Under the pieces are notes generated by a model. That model was not told where the DNA came from. It ran no database searches and saw only the letters and a list, made by a program, of their open reading frames with translations. This document shows, one piece after another, positions 1 through 8,745 of a DNA stretch of 64,000 nucleotides. Source of the DNA: Pseudomonas chlororaphis (lineage in GTDB: Bacteria; Pseudomonadota; Gammaproteobacteria; Pseudomonadales; Pseudomonadaceae); NCBI RefSeq assembly GCF_003731765.1, contig NZ_MOAL01000004.1:1674001-1738000 (forward strand). Direction: 5' to 3'. A program made the position numbers and the translations under genes. Numbering within the stretch: position 1 is the stretch's first letter; each line of letters opens with the position of its first letter.

Positions 1-187
1 GGATGTTTTCCATCAGGTGGGTGAAGTGCAGCCGGGCGCGGCTGTGTTGTTCGTCGAGCAGGCGCTGGGTGCTCCCGTAGAGGACGGCGAAGAGCGACAG
101 CGCCAGCCCCAGCACGGCCAGCAAGCCCCTGTTCAGGTGCATTGAACGGCGAGTCAGGTGCTCCAGGAGGGTGTTGCTGTCTGACAT
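1..187 (-). CDS. N-terminal part of a membrane signalling protein (cut by window edge)
   Basis: Only the first 62 codons are present; the gene runs off the left edge. The start is the ATG complementary to 185-187 (MSDSNTLLEHL...). The translation has a short polar N-terminus, one hydrophobic segment at about residues 20-38 and then a charged helix, as in proteins with an N-terminal membrane anchor followed by a periplasmic sensor domain. It is the third gene in a row on this strand after a hybrid kinase and an EAL regulator, so a second sensor kinase is plausible, but no catalytic domain is visible. The downstream product is outside the window. Confidence 0.6.
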   Translation of the reverse strand, partial: MSDSNTLLEHLTRRSMHLNRGLLAVLGLALSLFAVLYGSTQRLLDEQHSRARLHFTHLMENI

Positions 188-281
188 GACGGGGTTCCAA
201 AACACATGAAGGGGCGCGACCTGCAGAACCTGACGGAAGCCGAGGTTTGCAGCGGGGAGTGGGTGGGGATCGGGGGTTGGG

Positions 282-1472
282 CTAATACAGCGTGGCGGGC
301 CCGTCATGGTTCAGCAGTTGCTGGAACTGTTGTGCCGAGACCGCTTGGGAAATCAGGAAACCCTGGACCTGGGTGCACTCGATCTTGCGCAACAGGGCCA
401 GTTCCTCAGCGGTCTCCACACCTTCGGCGACCACGGTCAGGCCCAGTTGGCGCCCGAGGGTGATGATGCTGGTCAAGGCCTGGGCCAGTTCTTCGTTGTG
501 GTTGCAGCCCTGGACCAGGCAGCGGTCGATCTTCAGTTCGGTGAAGGGCGCGGACACCAGGTTCAGGTAGGAGCTGTAGCCCTTGCCGAAGTCGTCCTGG
601 GACAAGCCAAAGCCCTTGATCCGCAGGCGGCAGGCGCCGGCGTAGAAGTGGCTGATGTCATCGGGAATCGAACACTCCATCAGTTCGAAGCACAGCTTGC
701 CGGGCACCCCGCGCCGCTCAATGACGAAGTCGTACAGGCGATCGGCCAGGTCGTGGCTGCTGAGCAAATGGGTGGGCAGATTGATCGACACCGGCACCTC
801 GTAGCCCTCCAGGCGCCAGGCTTGCTGTGCCTGGAGGGCGTGCTCGAGCATCAGCCACAGCAGTTGCTCCTCCAGGCCGTGCTCGATCAACGCCGGCAGA
901 AAGTGTTGTGGCAGCAGCGGGCCGTGTTGCGGATGGACCCAGCGCACCAGCGCTTCGGCAGCGACGATACGCCCGTTGGCCAAGGCTTTCTTCGGCTGGA
1001 ACCAGGCTTGCAGCTGCTGGCTGTGCAGGGCCCCGAGCAGTTTTTCGCGGCTGATCTCCAGGCGGATCGGCGCCGCGCTATCGTCGGGCTCCAGGCGCTT
1101 CAACTGGGCGGTCAGGTTGCTCAGGGCCGCCAGGTTCACCGGCTTGGAAATGAGCCCGATCACCGTGACCCCGAGGTTGCGCGCCACCAGGCTGGCGCCC
1201 ATCAGCATGCGCCGCGAGGACGCGCTCATGATCGCCAGGGCCGGCTTTGAATGCTGGGTGGCCAGGCCCTGAATAAATTGCACGCCGTCCATGCCCGGCA
1301 TCAGCAGGTCGGTGAGCACCAGGTCGAAGTGCCGCCGCTTGATGCATTTGAGCGCCTCTTCACCGTTGTGGGCGACCTCCAGCTGATAGCTCCCCAGTTC
1401 ATTGAACAGGTGCTGCAGGTACATGAATTGGAATGGCTGGTCTTCAACAATCAAAATGCTAGAGGGTTTCAT
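282..1472 (-). CDS. RocR-like response regulator with EAL c-di-GMP phosphodiesterase domain
   Basis: About 396 aa. An N-terminal receiver domain (SSILIVEDQPF..., phospho-acceptor region DLVLTDLLMPGMDG) is followed by a complete EAL domain. Visible motifs are EALVRW, the catalytic DDFGKGYSS, ELKIDR, VVAEGVE and a QGF in the position of the usual QGY, so an active c-di-GMP phosphodiesterase is expected. Length and domain order match RocR of the Pseudomonas Roc/Sad system. The start chosen is the ATG at 1470-1472, overlapping the end of the upstream hybrid kinase gene by 14 nt, which suggests translational coupling. An in-frame ATG at 1485-1487 is an alternative; neither has a strong ribosome-binding site. 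It likely receives phosphate from the adjacent kinase. Confidence 0.85.
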   Translation of the reverse strand: MKPSSILIVEDQPFQFMYLQHLFNELGSYQLEVAHNGEEALKCIKRRHFDLVLTDLLMPGMDGVQFIQGLATQHSKPALAIMSASSRRMLMGASLVARNLGVTVIGLISKPVNLAALSNLTAQLKRLEPDDSAAPIRLEISREKLLGALHSQQLQAWFQPKKALANGRIVAAEALVRWVHPQHGPLLPQHFLPALIEHGLEEQLLWLMLEHALQAQQAWRLEGYEVPVSINLPTHLLSSHDLADRLYDFVIERRGVPGKLCFELMECSIPDDISHFYAGACRLRIKGFGLSQDDFGKGYSSYLNLVSAPFTELKIDRCLVQGCNHNEELAQALTSIITLGRQLGLTVVAEGVETAEELALLRKIECTQVQGFLISQAVSAQQFQQLLNHDGPATLY

Positions 1473-4290
1473 GGGAGGCTCGTTCATAGGGCGCCAGGTA
1501 ATTGAACAGCGCGCGCAAGGCAAAAGGTTTGACCAGGCAGTGGTCCATTCCGGCGGCCAGGCACTGCTCTTCCTCTCCGCGCATGGCATTGGCTGTGGCG
1601 CCGATGATCGGGGTCGTGCAGCCTTGGCGGCGCAGTTCGACGGTCAGTTCGTAGCCGTTGAGCCGGGGCATGTTGACGTCGGTCAAAATCACGTCGAACT
1701 GGCCGGTTTGCCAGATGGACAAGGCCTCTGCACCGTTGGACGCCAGTTCTACCGAGCAGCCCAGTTCTTCCAATTGGTCCTTGAGAATCAGCTGGTTGAT
1801 GACGTTGTCTTCGGCTACCAGCACATGCAGGTTGAGTTTCCTCAGCTCGCGAGCGTCGCTGTGTTCCTCGCTCTTGGCCACCCACACACCCTGGGCCTGG
1901 CTGACGGCCTGGTGGATGGCCCGCAGGTTATTGGTGTTGACCTGCCAGCAGTTGTCCTGAACCTGGGGTTCGTTGTGGCCATCGCCGCTGGCGAGGATCC
2001 GCGGTCCGCTCCAGCCAGGCTGCAAGGGATGCTCCAGCATGCCCGGGTGCAGCTCGATCAGCACGTTGCCCTGGCTGCGATCGGCCGGGCTTGGCAGGCT
2101 GAGCTGGGCCCGGGCCCCCCAGCGCCGCAGCCAGCCGGCCACCGACTCGGCCAGCTCGCGCACCGCTGAGACCACGTAGATCATCTCCGGCTGCAAACGG
2201 CCCAGGCCGTGGGGCTGGGGTTTTGGCGGCGAGGCTTCGAGGGGCAGGGTCAGGGTGAAACTGCTGCCCAGGCCGAGCTCGCTGACCATGCGGATATCGC
2301 CATTCATCAATTGGGTCAGGCGCTGGCAGATCGGCAGGCCCAGGCCGGTGCCGGCGATCACGTTGGTATTGCCCTCGGTCTGGTAGAAGGGTTGGAAAAT
2401 CAGCGCCTGGTCATCCTGGTTGATGCCGCGACCGGTGTCGGACACCTGCCAGAGGATGCTCAAGCGTTCGCCGTCGCGATCCTCGACCCGAACCCGCAAG
2501 ACAATGCGCCCTGAGTCGGTGAACTTCACCGCGTTGTTCAACAGGTTGCTGAGGATCTGCCGGATGCGTGTCAGGTCGCCGATCAGGGTCTCGGGCAGTT
2601 GTGGTTCGATGCAGGCATAGAACTGCAGGCCCTTGGCCTGGGCCGCCGCGGCGTAGCCTTGGATGATCTCGTGGACCAGGTCCAGGGATGAAAATTCGCT
2701 GAGTTCCAGAGCCAGTTGTCCGGCCTCGATCTTGGAGACGTCCAGCACGTCGCAGATCAACTGCAGCAAGGTCGCCGATGAACCCTCGATGGCCCGCAAG
2801 TAGTCCCGCTGCTGATTGTCCAGTTCGGTGCGCGAGAGCAGCTCTAGGGTGCCCAGCACGCCATACAGCGGCGTGCGGATTTCATGGCTCATGGTGGCCA
2901 GGAACAGGGTCTTGGCTTCGTTGGCGGTGTCGGCCAGGCGCTTGGCCTCTTCCAGGGCCGCCTCGATTTCCTTGCGCGTGCTGATGTCGCTGAAGGCACA
3001 GAACAGCACGTCCTCGCCTTTGTAGCGGGTGGGCGCGGAACTCAGGTAGAGGTGGCGCCCGGCGGCGGTTTCAAAGTAATCCGAACGGTTGGGACGGCCG
3101 GGGTCGAAGGCTTGCTCGATCCAGGCGGCGCAGAGCGGGTCACGTTCCGCACCGCTGCCCAGCCACTGTTGCGAAAGAGTGTTCTCCAGCACCACACGGC
3201 CATCGCTGCGACGCAGCACACACAGGGCCACCGGGGCGATCTGGATCACGTCACGGCTGAAGGCTTCGCTTTCGATCAGCGCCTGCAGGCGGTGCATGGC
3301 GGGGGCAATCAGGCGTTGCTCGACCCGGCGGGTCAGCAGCACGATCAGGCTGATGCTCAGCAGGCTGAACAGCAGCGCGCCCAGGCACTTCGGCCACAGG
3401 GCCTGGAGCAGGTGGCTCAGGTCAAAGGCATAGACCAGTTGCCAGTCCGAGGTGCCGAGCTGCTTGCGAATCACCAGGTGATCGGGCCAGCCGTGGTCGC
3501 CGACGAAACCGAAAAAGCTGCTGCCTTCGATCTGTTGCACCGCCTGGCTCAGGGCGTCGCCCGGGGTGCTGGTGAAAATCAGCGCGCCCTGGGCGTTGAA
3601 CATCATGAAATCCCCGGCGCTTTGATCGCTCAGGGCGCTGGAGACGTTGTGGCTGTCCATCTCCAGGCCGAGCCAGCCAGAGTCCGGAAAGCGCTCGTCA
3701 AGGGGGGTGAAGATGTACAGCGGGGAGGAGGGCACAGACGGATCCATCAGCCAGCGTTCATCGCTGCTGGGCGGGGCCCCGGGTGTCAGGGCGCCCAGGC
3801 TGTTCAGCAACACCGGGGACAAGGCCTTGGGCCCCGGTGTGGCACTGAACAGGTACTGCACCGACGGGGTCTCGCCCGGGCGCACATAGAGCAGGTTGAG
3901 TTGTTGGTCTTTCAGGTAGTCGCGCATGCGCTGGGTCAGCCACAGGCCCCATTGCTTGCCGCGTGCCTCCCCCAGTCGCAGGTGGATTTCCTCGCTGGAG
4001 CCGGTGTAGCTGGTGCTGCTGTCCTTGGCGGATTGGTGGACGGCCGACAGGCTCAGGCTTTCCAACAGGGCTTCGCGGCTGGTGAAAAAAGCCTGGGCTT
4101 CGGCAATCGCGCTGCTCATGTAGCTACGGCGCTGGGACAGGTCGGTGTTGATGGTCGAGCGCAGAAAGTTGTAGACCGCGCCGAGGATGCCCATCAGAAA
4201 AATCAACGCAACGAGCCGAAGCAGCCTGCGGGCTGCTTCGGGACTGGAAAAGAGAGGATTGATCTGAGGTAGGTAGCTTTTTAATCTCAT
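1459..4290 (-). CDS. Hybrid sensor histidine kinase with C-terminal receiver domain
   Basis: 943 aa. A transmembrane segment near residues 24-44 and another near 310-330 enclose a large periplasmic sensor region. A PAS-like region follows, then a HisKA domain with the phospho-accepting His in SHEIRTPLYG, a HATPase with N-box NLLNNAVKF and G-boxes DTGRGI and GTGLGLPI, a poorly conserved stretch, and a C-terminal receiver with VLVAEDNVINQ and Asp in VILTDVNMPRLNG. No HPt domain is seen at the C-terminus, unlike BvgS. It overlaps the downstream EAL regulator, so kinase and regulator form a c-di-GMP signalling pair resembling RocS1-RocR. The periplasmic ligand is unknown. Confidence 0.9.
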   Translation of the reverse strand: MRLKSYLPQINPLFSSPEAARRLLRLVALIFLMGILGAVYNFLRSTINTDLSQRRSYMSSAIAEAQAFFTSREALLESLSLSAVHQSAKDSSTSYTGSSEEIHLRLGEARGKQWGLWLTQRMRDYLKDQQLNLLYVRPGETPSVQYLFSATPGPKALSPVLLNSLGALTPGAPPSSDERWLMDPSVPSSPLYIFTPLDERFPDSGWLGLEMDSHNVSSALSDQSAGDFMMFNAQGALIFTSTPGDALSQAVQQIEGSSFFGFVGDHGWPDHLVIRKQLGTSDWQLVYAFDLSHLLQALWPKCLGALLFSLLSISLIVLLTRRVEQRLIAPAMHRLQALIESEAFSRDVIQIAPVALCVLRRSDGRVVLENTLSQQWLGSGAERDPLCAAWIEQAFDPGRPNRSDYFETAAGRHLYLSSAPTRYKGEDVLFCAFSDISTRKEIEAALEEAKRLADTANEAKTLFLATMSHEIRTPLYGVLGTLELLSRTELDNQQRDYLRAIEGSSATLLQLICDVLDVSKIEAGQLALELSEFSSLDLVHEIIQGYAAAAQAKGLQFYACIEPQLPETLIGDLTRIRQILSNLLNNAVKFTDSGRIVLRVRVEDRDGERLSILWQVSDTGRGINQDDQALIFQPFYQTEGNTNVIAGTGLGLPICQRLTQLMNGDIRMVSELGLGSSFTLTLPLEASPPKPQPHGLGRLQPEMIYVVSAVRELAESVAGWLRRWGARAQLSLPSPADRSQGNVLIELHPGMLEHPLQPGWSGPRILASGDGHNEPQVQDNCWQVNTNNLRAIHQAVSQAQGVWVAKSEEHSDARELRKLNLHVLVAEDNVINQLILKDQLEELGCSVELASNGAEALSIWQTGQFDVILTDVNMPRLNGYELTVELRRQGCTTPIIGATANAMRGEEEQCLAAGMDHCLVKPFALRALFNYLAPYERASHETL

Positions 4291-4387
4291 GCGCCAACTT
4301 TACTGGCGAGCATGCCCAACACGGGATCAGACAATTCTTAAAACTTCAGTATTCTCAGGGGGTTGATGAACTTTTTTGTGAATGGGT

Positions 4388-4407
4388 GTCAGCGAATCTT
4401 CGCTGAC
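4388..4407. other. Perfect hairpin between aldo/keto reductase and kinase genes
   Basis: GTCAGCGA at 4388-4395 and TCGCTGAC at 4400-4407 form an 8-bp stem with the loop ATCT. It lies about 90 nt beyond the stop of the aldo/keto reductase gene. There is no T-tract on either strand, so it may be a weak or Rho-assisted terminator or a protein-binding palindrome. The rest of the 4291-4496 gap shows no gene. Confidence 0.4.
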
Positions 4408-4496
4408 CCGCTTTGAAGTTTCACCGCCGCCCCAAGGCCTTGGCCCGGTTTTATCGGTGATCGGTCCAGCGGGCCAATCGGCAAGTTCTGAGCGGC

Positions 4497-5318
4497 CTAG
4501 ACCATTTCCAGGCGTTGCTTGCGTTGTGGGGCCTTGAACACCTGATCCAGGGCCAGGCAATCCTCGGGGGCCAGTTGCAGGTCGGCGGCTGCGGCATTCA
4601 GGGCAACGTGGGCCGGTTGGGTGGCCTTGGGAATGGCGATCACACCGTCCTGGCGCAGCAGCCAGGCCAGGGCGACCTGGGCCGGGGTGGCGCCATGGCG
4701 CGTGGCGATCTGCTGCATCAGTGGCTCGGCCAGCAGCGCACCGCCCTGGCCGATCGGACAGTAGGCCATCAACGGCATTGCTTGTTGCTGGCACCAGGGC
4801 AGCAGGTCGAACTCGATCCCGCGGGCTTCCAGGTTGTACAACACCTGATTGGTCGCGCAGGCGGGGGCGTCGAGTTCCTCCAGGTCGGCGACGTCGAAGT
4901 TGGACACGCCCCAACGGCCGATCTTGCCTTGTTCGCGCAGGCGCTCGAAGGCGTCGACGGTTTCAGCCAGCGGGTACTGCCCGCGCCAGTGCAGCAGGTA
5001 GAGGTCGATGTAGTCGGTGCCGAGACGGCGCAGGCTGCCTTCGCACGCCTTTGGAATGCCGCCGCGGCTGGCGTTGTGCGGGTACACCTTGCTCACCAGG
5101 AATACCCGCTCACGCAGGCCGGCGATGGCTTCGCCCACCACCTGTTCGGCGCCGCCTTCGCCATACATCTCGGCGCTGTCGATCAGGGTCATGCCCAAGT
5201 CGATGCCGCTGCGCAAGGCCGCGACTTCCCGGGGGCGTTGCCGGCGGTCCTCGCCCATGCGCCAGGTGCCCTGGCCCAGCACGGGGACCTGGGCCCCGGC
5301 CAATTGCAGCGTTCGCAT
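4497..5318 (-). CDS. Aldo/keto reductase
   Basis: 273 aa, the usual size for a cytoplasmic NADPH-dependent aldo/keto reductase that reduces aldehydes or ketones. The catalytic tetrad is complete: Asp47 and Tyr52 (DSAEMY), Lys77 (VSKVYP) and His110 (LLHWRG). The cofactor-site region follows (WGVSNFD; later VIAIPKAT). The start is the ATG at 5316-5318 with GGAGAA about 6 nt upstream; the GTG just before it is not needed. It is encoded divergently from the ssuF-like operon and may share the AT-rich promoter region at 5.5 kb, but nothing links it specifically to sulfur metabolism. Confidence 0.9.
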   Translation of the reverse strand: MRTLQLAGAQVPVLGQGTWRMGEDRRQRPREVAALRSGIDLGMTLIDSAEMYGEGGAEQVVGEAIAGLRERVFLVSKVYPHNASRGGIPKACEGSLRRLGTDYIDLYLLHWRGQYPLAETVDAFERLREQGKIGRWGVSNFDVADLEELDAPACATNQVLYNLEARGIEFDLLPWCQQQAMPLMAYCPIGQGGALLAEPLMQQIATRHGATPAQVALAWLLRQDGVIAIPKATQPAHVALNAAAADLQLAPEDCLALDQVFKAPQRKQRLEMV

Positions 5319-5518
5319 CACCGTTCTCCCATCTGCGCTTCAAGGCCCTCAGGGAAACAAAGGCCCGGCATCCGGTCAAGCGTTGCTGAGCGATGCCCGA
5401 CCGAGGCGTCAAGGGCCTTGGACAGCACCTTGAATACCCCCTTGAATAGCCGCTGGCCGGCGGCAGGCAGGGCAGGCCAAGGCTGATCCGACGGGCAAAA
5501 TCTTGGCTCTTGTTATTC

Positions 5519-5557
5519 TTTTATGGAATAAAATACTAATTATTTATTCCTTTAAAA
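5519..5557. promoter_or_regulatory. AT-rich palindromic element upstream of the ssuF-like operon
   Basis: TTTTATGGAATAAAA at 5519-5533 is an inverted repeat (TTTTAT, 3 nt, ATAAAA). A degenerate copy in the opposite orientation, TTTATTCCTTTAAAA, sits at 5543-5557. The same 15-mer, with the same preceding C, occurs upstream of the DszA-like gene at 31293-31307. The position, about 80-115 bp before the first gene of a sulfur-type operon, suggests an operator or activator site. CysB is the likely candidate from knowledge of sulfate-starvation genes, but its site is too degenerate to confirm by eye. The rest of 5319-5634 holds no gene. Confidence 0.5.
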
Positions 5558-5634
5558 TCGAGCGGCAAGGGTGCACCTTTAGCACCAGAGGCTTCTAGCC
5601 CACCGGTACTCAACTCCACACAGGAATGCCCGAC

Positions 5635-5850
5635 ATGACCATCAAAGCCATCAACGTACGCAACCAGTTCAAAGGCGTGATCAAGGAAATCCACCAGGGC
5701 GAAGTGGTGTCCGAAATCGACGTGCAGACCGCTTCCGGCATCGTCACCTCGGTGATCACCACCCGCTCGGTGCGCGACCTGGAGCTGAAGATCGGCAGCG
5801 AAGTCATCGCCTTCGTCAAATCCACCGAAGTGTCCATCGCCAAACTCTGA
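5635..5850 (+). CDS. ssuF: TOBE/Mop-domain protein, SsuF-like
   Basis: 71 aa, a single TOBE (molybdopterin-binding, Mop-type) domain with the typical NVRNQFKGVIKEI and MTIKAI start and repeated beta-strands. In Pseudomonas such a protein (SsuF) belongs to the sulfate-starvation-induced alkanesulfonate operon; its exact biochemical role is not settled. The ATG at 5635 is preferred to the one at 5626 because AGGA at 5622-5625 is then 9 nt away rather than directly abutting. It is the first gene of a five-gene plus-strand run with an oxygenase and a MetQNI-type transporter. Confidence 0.8.
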   Translation: MTIKAINVRNQFKGVIKEIHQGEVVSEIDVQTASGIVTSVITTRSVRDLELKIGSEVIAFVKSTEVSIAKL

Positions 5851-5896
5851 AGGCGGCTGCTCTCAAGGACGCCTGCAACTCACAGTGGAGTGAAAC

Positions 5897-6934
5897 ATGC
5901 CGCAGTCACTGGACATCACCGCCTTGCCTGTACTGGACCTCGCCTTGCTCGATGGCACGGCGACGCAGCGCCAGGCGTTCCTCGACGAGCTGCGCCATGC
6001 GGCGCGGGATGTCGGTTTCTTCTACCTCACCGGCCACGGTATCGACGCGGGCCTGCTGAGCCAGGTGCAGGATCAGGCCCGGCAATTCTTCGCCCTGCCG
6101 GACAGCGAGAAAAACGCCGTGGCCATGGTCAACTCGGCGCACTTTCGCGGCTACAACCGCCCGGCCTCGGAGATCACCCGCGGTCGCCCGGATTTGCGTG
6201 AACAGTTCGACCTCGGTGCCGAACGCCCGGCCCTCGAACTGACCCCTGAAAGCCCCCATTGGGCTCGCTTGCAGGGCCCCAACCAATGGCCCGAGGCGCT
6301 GCCTCAACTCAAGCCGCTGCTGCTGGCCTGGCAACAGGCAATGACCGCCATGTCGCTGCGCCTGCTGCGGGCGTTCGCCGAGGCCCTGGCACTGCCCGCC
6401 GACGCTTTCGACCCGCTGTACGGCGAGCGCCCCAACGAACACATCAAGCTGATGCGCTACCCGGGGCAGGCCGACGACGCCAGTCACCAGGGCGTCGGCG
6501 CCCACAAGGATTCAGGGTTCCTGAGTTTCCTGCTGCAAGACCGGCAGGCCGGGCTGCAGGTCGAGATCGAAGAGGGCCGCTGGATCGACGCGCTGCCCCG
6601 GGACAACGCCCTGGTGGTGAACATCGGCGAACTGCTGGAACTGGCCACCAACGGCTACCTGCGGGCCACGGTGCACCGGGTGCTGTCGCCGGCCCTGGGC
6701 CAGGAGCGTTTGTCGATTGCGTTTTTCCTGGGCGCCCAACTGGATGCCGTGGTGCCGCTGTACCCGCTGCCCACCGCCTTGCTGCGCGAAGCCCGGGGCC
6801 CGGCCAGCGACCCTGACAACCCGTTGTTTCGCGACGTGGGCTGGAACTACCTCAAAGGCCGCCTGCGTTCCCACCCCGATGTGGCCCAACGTTTTTATGC
6901 CGATGCCCTGGTGCCCAACGCCCAGACCGCCTGA
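5897..6934 (+). CDS. 2-oxoglutarate/Fe(II)-dependent oxygenase, isopenicillin-N-synthase family
   Basis: 345 aa, full length for the family. The N-terminal DIOX_N part (LPVLDLALL..., GFFYLTGHGID) is followed by the 2OG-FeII oxygenase core. The iron triad is visible as His203 and Asp205 (GAHKDSG) and His260 (ATVHRV), and the 2-oxoglutarate-binding Arg271-x-Ser273 (RLSIAFF) follows. GGAG lies 6 nt before the ATG. It sits between the ssuF-like gene and a methionine-type ABC transporter, so it may oxidise a sulfur compound imported by that transporter so that sulfite or a reduced sulfur group is released. That substrate assignment is inference from neighbours only. Confidence 0.88.
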   Translation: MPQSLDITALPVLDLALLDGTATQRQAFLDELRHAARDVGFFYLTGHGIDAGLLSQVQDQARQFFALPDSEKNAVAMVNSAHFRGYNRPASEITRGRPDLREQFDLGAERPALELTPESPHWARLQGPNQWPEALPQLKPLLLAWQQAMTAMSLRLLRAFAEALALPADAFDPLYGERPNEHIKLMRYPGQADDASHQGVGAHKDSGFLSFLLQDRQAGLQVEIEEGRWIDALPRDNALVVNIGELLELATNGYLRATVHRVLSPALGQERLSIAFFLGAQLDAVVPLYPLPTALLREARGPASDPDNPLFRDVGWNYLKGRLRSHPDVAQRFYADALVPNAQTA

Positions 6935-6961
6935 CCCCTCATTTGATCAAGGACTATTCCC

Positions 6962-7771
6962 ATGCTGAAAAAAACCGCATTGACCCTGGCGGTGGTGGCC
7001 GGGCTGTTGACTTCGTTTGCCGCCAGCGCCAGTGAACCGCTGCGTGTGGCCGCCGACCCGGTGCCCCACGCGCAGATCCTGGCTTACGTGCAGAAGCTCG
7101 ACCCGCAGCTCAACCTCAAGGTCATCGAGATTCCCAACGGCGTGAACTCCAACGAGCTGTTGGTCCATGGCGACGTGGACGCCAACTACTTCCAGCACCT
7201 GCCGTACCTCAAGTCTCAGGAGCAGGCCCTGGGTCAGAAACTGGCCGTCGCGGCGACCGTGCACATCGAGCCCCTGGGCATTTATTCCCATCGCCATAAA
7301 AGCTTCGACCAGGTGCCGCAAAAAGGCACAGTGGCGGTGCCCAACAACGTCACCAACCTCAGCCGCGCCCTGTACCTGCTGCAGGACAATGGCCTGATCA
7401 AGCTCAAGGCCGGTTTCAACGATCCCTCTACCGACCAGGCCACCCCCAAGGACATTGCCGAGAACCCCAAGCAACTGAAGATCCTCGAAATCGAGTCGCC
7501 GCAGATTCCCCGGGCCCTGGATGACGTGGACCTGGCGGTGATCAACGGCAACTACGCCCTGGAAGCCGGGCTGGTGCCGGCCAAGGACGCCTTGGGCCTG
7601 GAGAAGGCGAAGAACAACCCGTACGCCAATATCCTGGTGACCACGCCCAAGCTGCAGGACGATCCGCGCATCAAACAGTTGGCCAAGGACCTCAATTCGC
7701 CCCAGGTCGCCCAGTTCATCACCGAGCACTACTCAGGTTCGGTGATCCCGGTGGTGAGCAGCCAGCCATGA
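6962..7771 (+). CDS. MetQ/NlpA-family ABC transporter substrate-binding protein
   Basis: 269 aa with a cleavable signal peptide (MLKKTALTLAVVAGLL...ASAS). Family features include LRVAADPVPHAQIL, the NYFQH aromatic cluster and VINGNYALEAGL. There is no cysteine at the processing site, so it should be a soluble periplasmic protein rather than a lipoprotein like E. coli MetQ. It overlaps the ATPase gene by 4 nt. Family members bind methionine or its derivatives. Linked to an oxygenase and an SsuF-like protein, this one may serve oxidised or modified sulfur amino acids. Confidence 0.9.
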   Translation: MLKKTALTLAVVAGLLTSFAASASEPLRVAADPVPHAQILAYVQKLDPQLNLKVIEIPNGVNSNELLVHGDVDANYFQHLPYLKSQEQALGQKLAVAATVHIEPLGIYSHRHKSFDQVPQKGTVAVPNNVTNLSRALYLLQDNGLIKLKAGFNDPSTDQATPKDIAENPKQLKILEIESPQIPRALDDVDLAVINGNYALEAGLVPAKDALGLEKAKNNPYANILVTTPKLQDDPRIKQLAKDLNSPQVAQFITEHYSGSVIPVVSSQP

Positions 7772-8745
7772 TCCAGATCGAGCAGTTGAGCAAACGCTAT
7801 GGCCCGGGGCAGCCCGCTGCCCTGGACCAGGTGTCCCTGAGCATCCCCGACGGCGCCGTGTACGGCATTCTCGGGCGCAGCGGCGCCGGCAAGTCGACCT
7901 TGCTGCGTTGCCTCAACCTGCTCGAGCGCCCCGACAGCGGGCGCATCCTGCTCGATGGGCAGGACCTCACGGCCCTGTCCGACTCGGCCCTGCGCTTGCA
8001 GCGCCAGCGTATCGGCATGATTTTCCAGGGCTTCAACCTGCTGCACTCGCGCAACGTGTTCGACAACATCGCCGTGCCCCTGGAAATCGCCGGCCTCGGC
8101 AAGCCCCAGCGGCGGGCGCGGGTTCTGGAATTGCTGGACCTGGTGGGCCTGGCCGACAAGGCCGAGGCCTTTCCTTCCCAGCTGTCCGGGGGCCAGAAGC
8201 AACGGGTCGGCATTGCCCGGGCCCTGGCGGCGCGCCCGGCCTATTTATTGTCGGACGAGGCCACCAGCGCCCTGGACCCGGAAACCACGGCATCGATTCT
8301 TCAACTGCTGCGGGACATCAACCGCCAGCTCGGCCTGACCATCGTGCTGATCACCCACGAACTGGACGTGGTCAAGTCGATCTGTGACCACGTGGCCGCC
8401 CTGGCCAATGGCCGTTTGCTCGAGGCCGGGCCCATCGGCGAACTGCTGGCCGACCCCGACTCCAGCCTCGGTCGTTCCTTGTTGCCGGGCTACACCCGGC
8501 CCCTGGGGGGCGAGCAGGCGGTGGCGGAGCTGACCTTTTTCGACCAGCAACGGGCGGCACCGGTGTTCCAGGAGCTGGCCAGCCAGGGCCTGGAGCTGGA
8601 CTTGCTCGGCAGCGGCGTCGAAGTCATCGGCGGGCGCCAGGTCGGGCGTCTGCGCGTGGCCCTGCGCGAGCCGGGTGACGGGCGCAAGCTGGCCCAGGTG
8701 GTGGCCTTTCTCAAGCAGCGCGGCGTGCGCGCGGAGCGTCTATGA
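7768..8745 (+). CDS. MetN-like ABC transporter ATPase
   Basis: 325 aa. The nucleotide-binding domain shows Walker A GRSGAGKST, Q-loop FQGFNLL, signature LSGGQKQR, Walker B AYLLSDEATSALD and the switch His in THELDV. A C-terminal NIL-type regulatory domain of about 75 residues follows (AELTFFDQQRAAPVF...), as in MetN, where it senses intracellular methionine. The ATG overlaps the stop of metQ-like (ATGA) and its own stop overlaps metI-like (ATGA), so the three genes are translationally coupled. It energises import by the adjacent binding protein and permease. Confidence 0.93.
   Translation: MIQIEQLSKRYGPGQPAALDQVSLSIPDGAVYGILGRSGAGKSTLLRCLNLLERPDSGRILLDGQDLTALSDSALRLQRQRIGMIFQGFNLLHSRNVFDNIAVPLEIAGLGKPQRRARVLELLDLVGLADKAEAFPSQLSGGQKQRVGIARALAARPAYLLSDEATSALDPETTASILQLLRDINRQLGLTIVLITHELDVVKSICDHVAALANGRLLEAGPIGELLADPDSSLGRSLLPGYTRPLGGEQAVAELTFFDQQRAAPVFQELASQGLELDLLGSGVEVIGGRQVGRLRVALREPGDGRKLAQVVAFLKQRGVRAERL

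Noticed and set aside
5454..5469. Possible sigma54 promoter before the ssuF-like operon (TGGCCGGCGGCAGGCA)
   Set aside because: GC-rich chance match with a weak -12 element and no palindrome; the AT-rich element at 5519 lies closer to the gene.
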